The notes beneath the pieces are model-generated. The model worked only from the letters and a program-made list of their open reading frames with translations. It was not told where the DNA came from and ran no database searches. The translations under genes and the position numbers were made by a program. DNA of 64,000 nucleotides from Pelodera strongyloides (lineage: Eukaryota > Nematoda > Chromadorea > Rhabditida > Rhabditidae): the NCBI GenBank assembly GCA_036852015.1, contig JAANDG010000092.1, forward strand, positions 62,001 to 126,000. Reading direction: 5' to 3'. Below, in pieces: positions 62,103 to 64,000 of this stretch (the first letter of the stretch is position 1; each line of letters begins with the position of its first letter).

Positions 62103-64000
62103 ATGTATGAGCCGTGTGAGACACAGGCGCAAGTCCGTCGTTTCCTTGAAGAGTCTGCGAATGAAGCCGGCTTGTCCGATCTGACAGCTGTTGCTCTAGC
62201 AGATTACCTGACACAAAAGTGTCCACTCAAAGAACTGAGGGAAAAATTCGCAATTCCTAAGAATAAAACAATCCCAGGAGGTCAGTGTAGAATTGTATAA
62301 TAACGGTTGTTTGAACCTGGCGCTCCCGTTAGGATTAAAATCGCACACTCGTTTTACATTCAGGGTCGGCCAATTATTTTGACCATAGTTTATAAGATTA
62401 TCAAAAGTGCGCAACGTTTTGCCGTCCTTTAGTTTCATATGTAAATGAAAAGGATGGGAGTGTAAAATAGCTCATAGAACGATCTTTTTAGCTGATCTGT
62501 CTTTATGTGATGGCGAAGAGGAAAGTGTATACCTATGTGGCCATTCACTTGGTTTGATGCCAAAGGCGACGCCTAGAATTATGGAAGAACAGTTCCAGAA
62601 GTGGGCTGACCAGTGAGTATTCAACATGAATGTACATATATATATATATATATATAAGCATCGGATACTGACACTGTTCCAATGAACGAAATTTTATCAC
62701 TTCAATTGCGCCCAACTGTTTGTACAGCTGAGTAAAGAACAGGCAATGAATAATTGTTTCGAAAATTTTATTAAGAATGATTATAATTGATGAATAATAA
62801 TTATAAACAAAAATATTAAGCGGCGTACATGGTCACCTCTCTGAGCCTATTCCCTGGGCTTACGGGGACGAGTGTGCACTGGATGAAACAGCCAATCTTG
62901 TGGGAGCCAAGCGGGAGGAAGTAGCCCTTATGAACGGGCTTACCGTCAATATCCACGTGATTTTGGTGAACATTGTTAATTATTTGTTAGGTGCTGGTCA
63001 TGTTGTTTCATACCTGCCGGTATAATAGAGCTTGCCATTAGTAGAGACGTCCAGCTTAGATTTAGGTTACCTCAATTTTTCTAGGCAGCTTTCTATCGCC
63101 CCACTGATGAGCGTCATAAGATTCTCCTTGAATCTCGAGCTTTCCCTTCGGATCACTATGCGGTTGAGTCCCAGATCCGACTGCACGGCCGAAGTGTTGA
63201 AGAATCCATGGTGATTACAAATCAGCATTCATTATTATATTTGCTTATTTCACTTGTTTATTATTAGCCGCGAGTTTCACCGTCATTCTCAAATTTTAGA
63301 TATGTATGGAGCCACGTGAGGGCGCGGACTGTCTCCAGCAGGAAGATATAATGAACTACATTGAAGAACACGGGCATGAGATCGCAATCGTCTGGTTTCC
63401 AGGAATCCAATATTACACGGGACAATTGTTCGACATGCACGCAATTACAAAGAAAGGACATGAAAAGGTTCGTGCTCACAATCAGAACTACAATGATGAA
63501 TAAAAATATTCCGGATGTTATGGATCCATTAAGTGTATGCCGATCCCTTGCAATTGCTCGGTTTTTAGGGATGTTTGGTCGGTTTTGACCTAGCACACGC
63601 TTTCGTCAATGTGCCTCTACAGCTGCACTACTGGGACGTGGACTTTGCCGCTTGGTGTTCATACAAGTACTAATTTCAGGATAGAAGTTTTACTAAATGA
63701 ATAGGCATATCTATGTGTTAGCTTGTCCAACAATATAATTATATTTTTTGAAGGTTTCTTCCAGATGCATAGTGTTGAATGGTTGAAAAAAGCAAGCAGA
63801 TGTTGCACCCTATTAGCCTTGTAATTAGTATAGTATCCGTATCACAAACAACTTTGGTTAAGGTATGGCTGTACTGGGGCTGGAGGTCTTGCTGGTATGT
63901 TCGTCCACGAACGCTTCAAGAATGATCAGAGAGATCGTATGCTCGGATGGTGGAGCCACAAGATGAGCTCGCGATTCCAAATGAACAATCGTATGCTTTA
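62103..64000 (+). CDS. kynu-1: Kynureninase, N-terminal two thirds (partial)
   Basis: PLP enzyme that cleaves kynurenine or 3-hydroxykynurenine to anthranilate or 3-hydroxyanthranilate plus alanine; cytosolic, fold type I. Seven exons are visible: 62103-62280, 62492-62612, 62821-62965, 63085-63210, 63300-63467, 63569-63666 and 63863-64000 (continues beyond the window), 324 codons. Landmarks match the animal enzyme in order: [80 protein letters not shown], and [13 protein letters not shown], where the Lys (about residue 279) is the PLP Schiff-base lysine. The human protein is 465 residues, so about 140 are missing. In nematodes this enzyme also feeds rhodoquinone synthesis through 3-hydroxyanthranilate, needed for anaerobic respiration. 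An acceptor five bases before the ATG suggests trans-splicing. Confidence 0.97.
62636..62656. repeat. AT dinucleotide repeat
   Basis: Short (AT)n tract in intron 2 of the kynureninase gene. Confidence 0.8.

Noticed and set aside
1..64000. CRISPR arrays, operons or prophage-like content
   Set aside because: No regularly spaced repeats with unique spacers and no bacterial or phage genes; the window is uniformly eukaryotic.

Overview
The window reads as nuclear DNA of a nematode. It is AT-rich, the genes are split into many short exons (about 60-250 bp), and most 3' splice sites are TTTCAG-like. Several genes have a splice acceptor a few bases in front of the ATG, as expected for SL trans-splicing or a 5' UTR intron. 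The RPamide neuropeptide precursor is of the nlp-2/22/23 type known from Caenorhabditis, and the best named matches (myosin VIIa/hum-6, nlp-2, kynureninase) are from memory all X-linked in C. elegans, so this may be X-derived sequence. Introns are longer and mobile-element debris is commoner than in Caenorhabditis, so a related, perhaps parasitic, species is my guess; the species itself is not identified. All gene models were spliced by hand, and exon phases were checked so that each frame stays open.

Layout: (1) 1-4079, minus: 5' part of a class VII unconventional myosin (first 328 residues of the motor). (2) 4080-16428: about 12 kb without a gene I can support, with a decayed tRNA-like sequence, two GC-rich hairpins and a CT microsatellite. 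(3) 16429-26267, plus: an 11-exon Suppressor-APC-domain (SAPCD-like) protein ending in a PDZ-ligand-like tail; its sixth intron holds a complete antisense RPamide neuropeptide gene (20797-22303), and a later intron holds a 400-bp foldback element. (4) 26268-30928: intergenic, with two exon-like islands. (5) 30929-49711, plus: a 52-exon gene for a coiled-coil protein of about 2,100 residues, with a syntaphilin-like N-terminal signature and a GRIP-like C-terminus; one intron carries an antisense ORF resembling non-LTR retrotransposon ORF1, another a GC-rich block of hairpins. (6) 51561-53663, minus: a complete 9-exon TGF-beta superfamily ligand. (7) 53664-58543: repeat-rich, with a 5'-truncated second copy of the ORF1-like element, one member of an inverted repeat pair and another foldback element. 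(8) 58544-60668, minus: an RNF141-type RING E3 ligase. (9) 62103-end, plus: kynureninase, cut by the window end.

The genes do not form an operon: orientations alternate, spacing is large and functions are unrelated (motor, polarity/scaffold, neuropeptide, Golgi or vesicle tether, secreted growth factor, ubiquitin ligase, tryptophan catabolism). The main points of interest are the nested neuropeptide gene with introns at the same site in its peptide repeats, the syntaphilin-plus-GRIP coiled-coil giant, the divergent nine-cysteine TGF-beta ligand, the two-copy ORF1-like element and the intronic GC-rich hairpin block.
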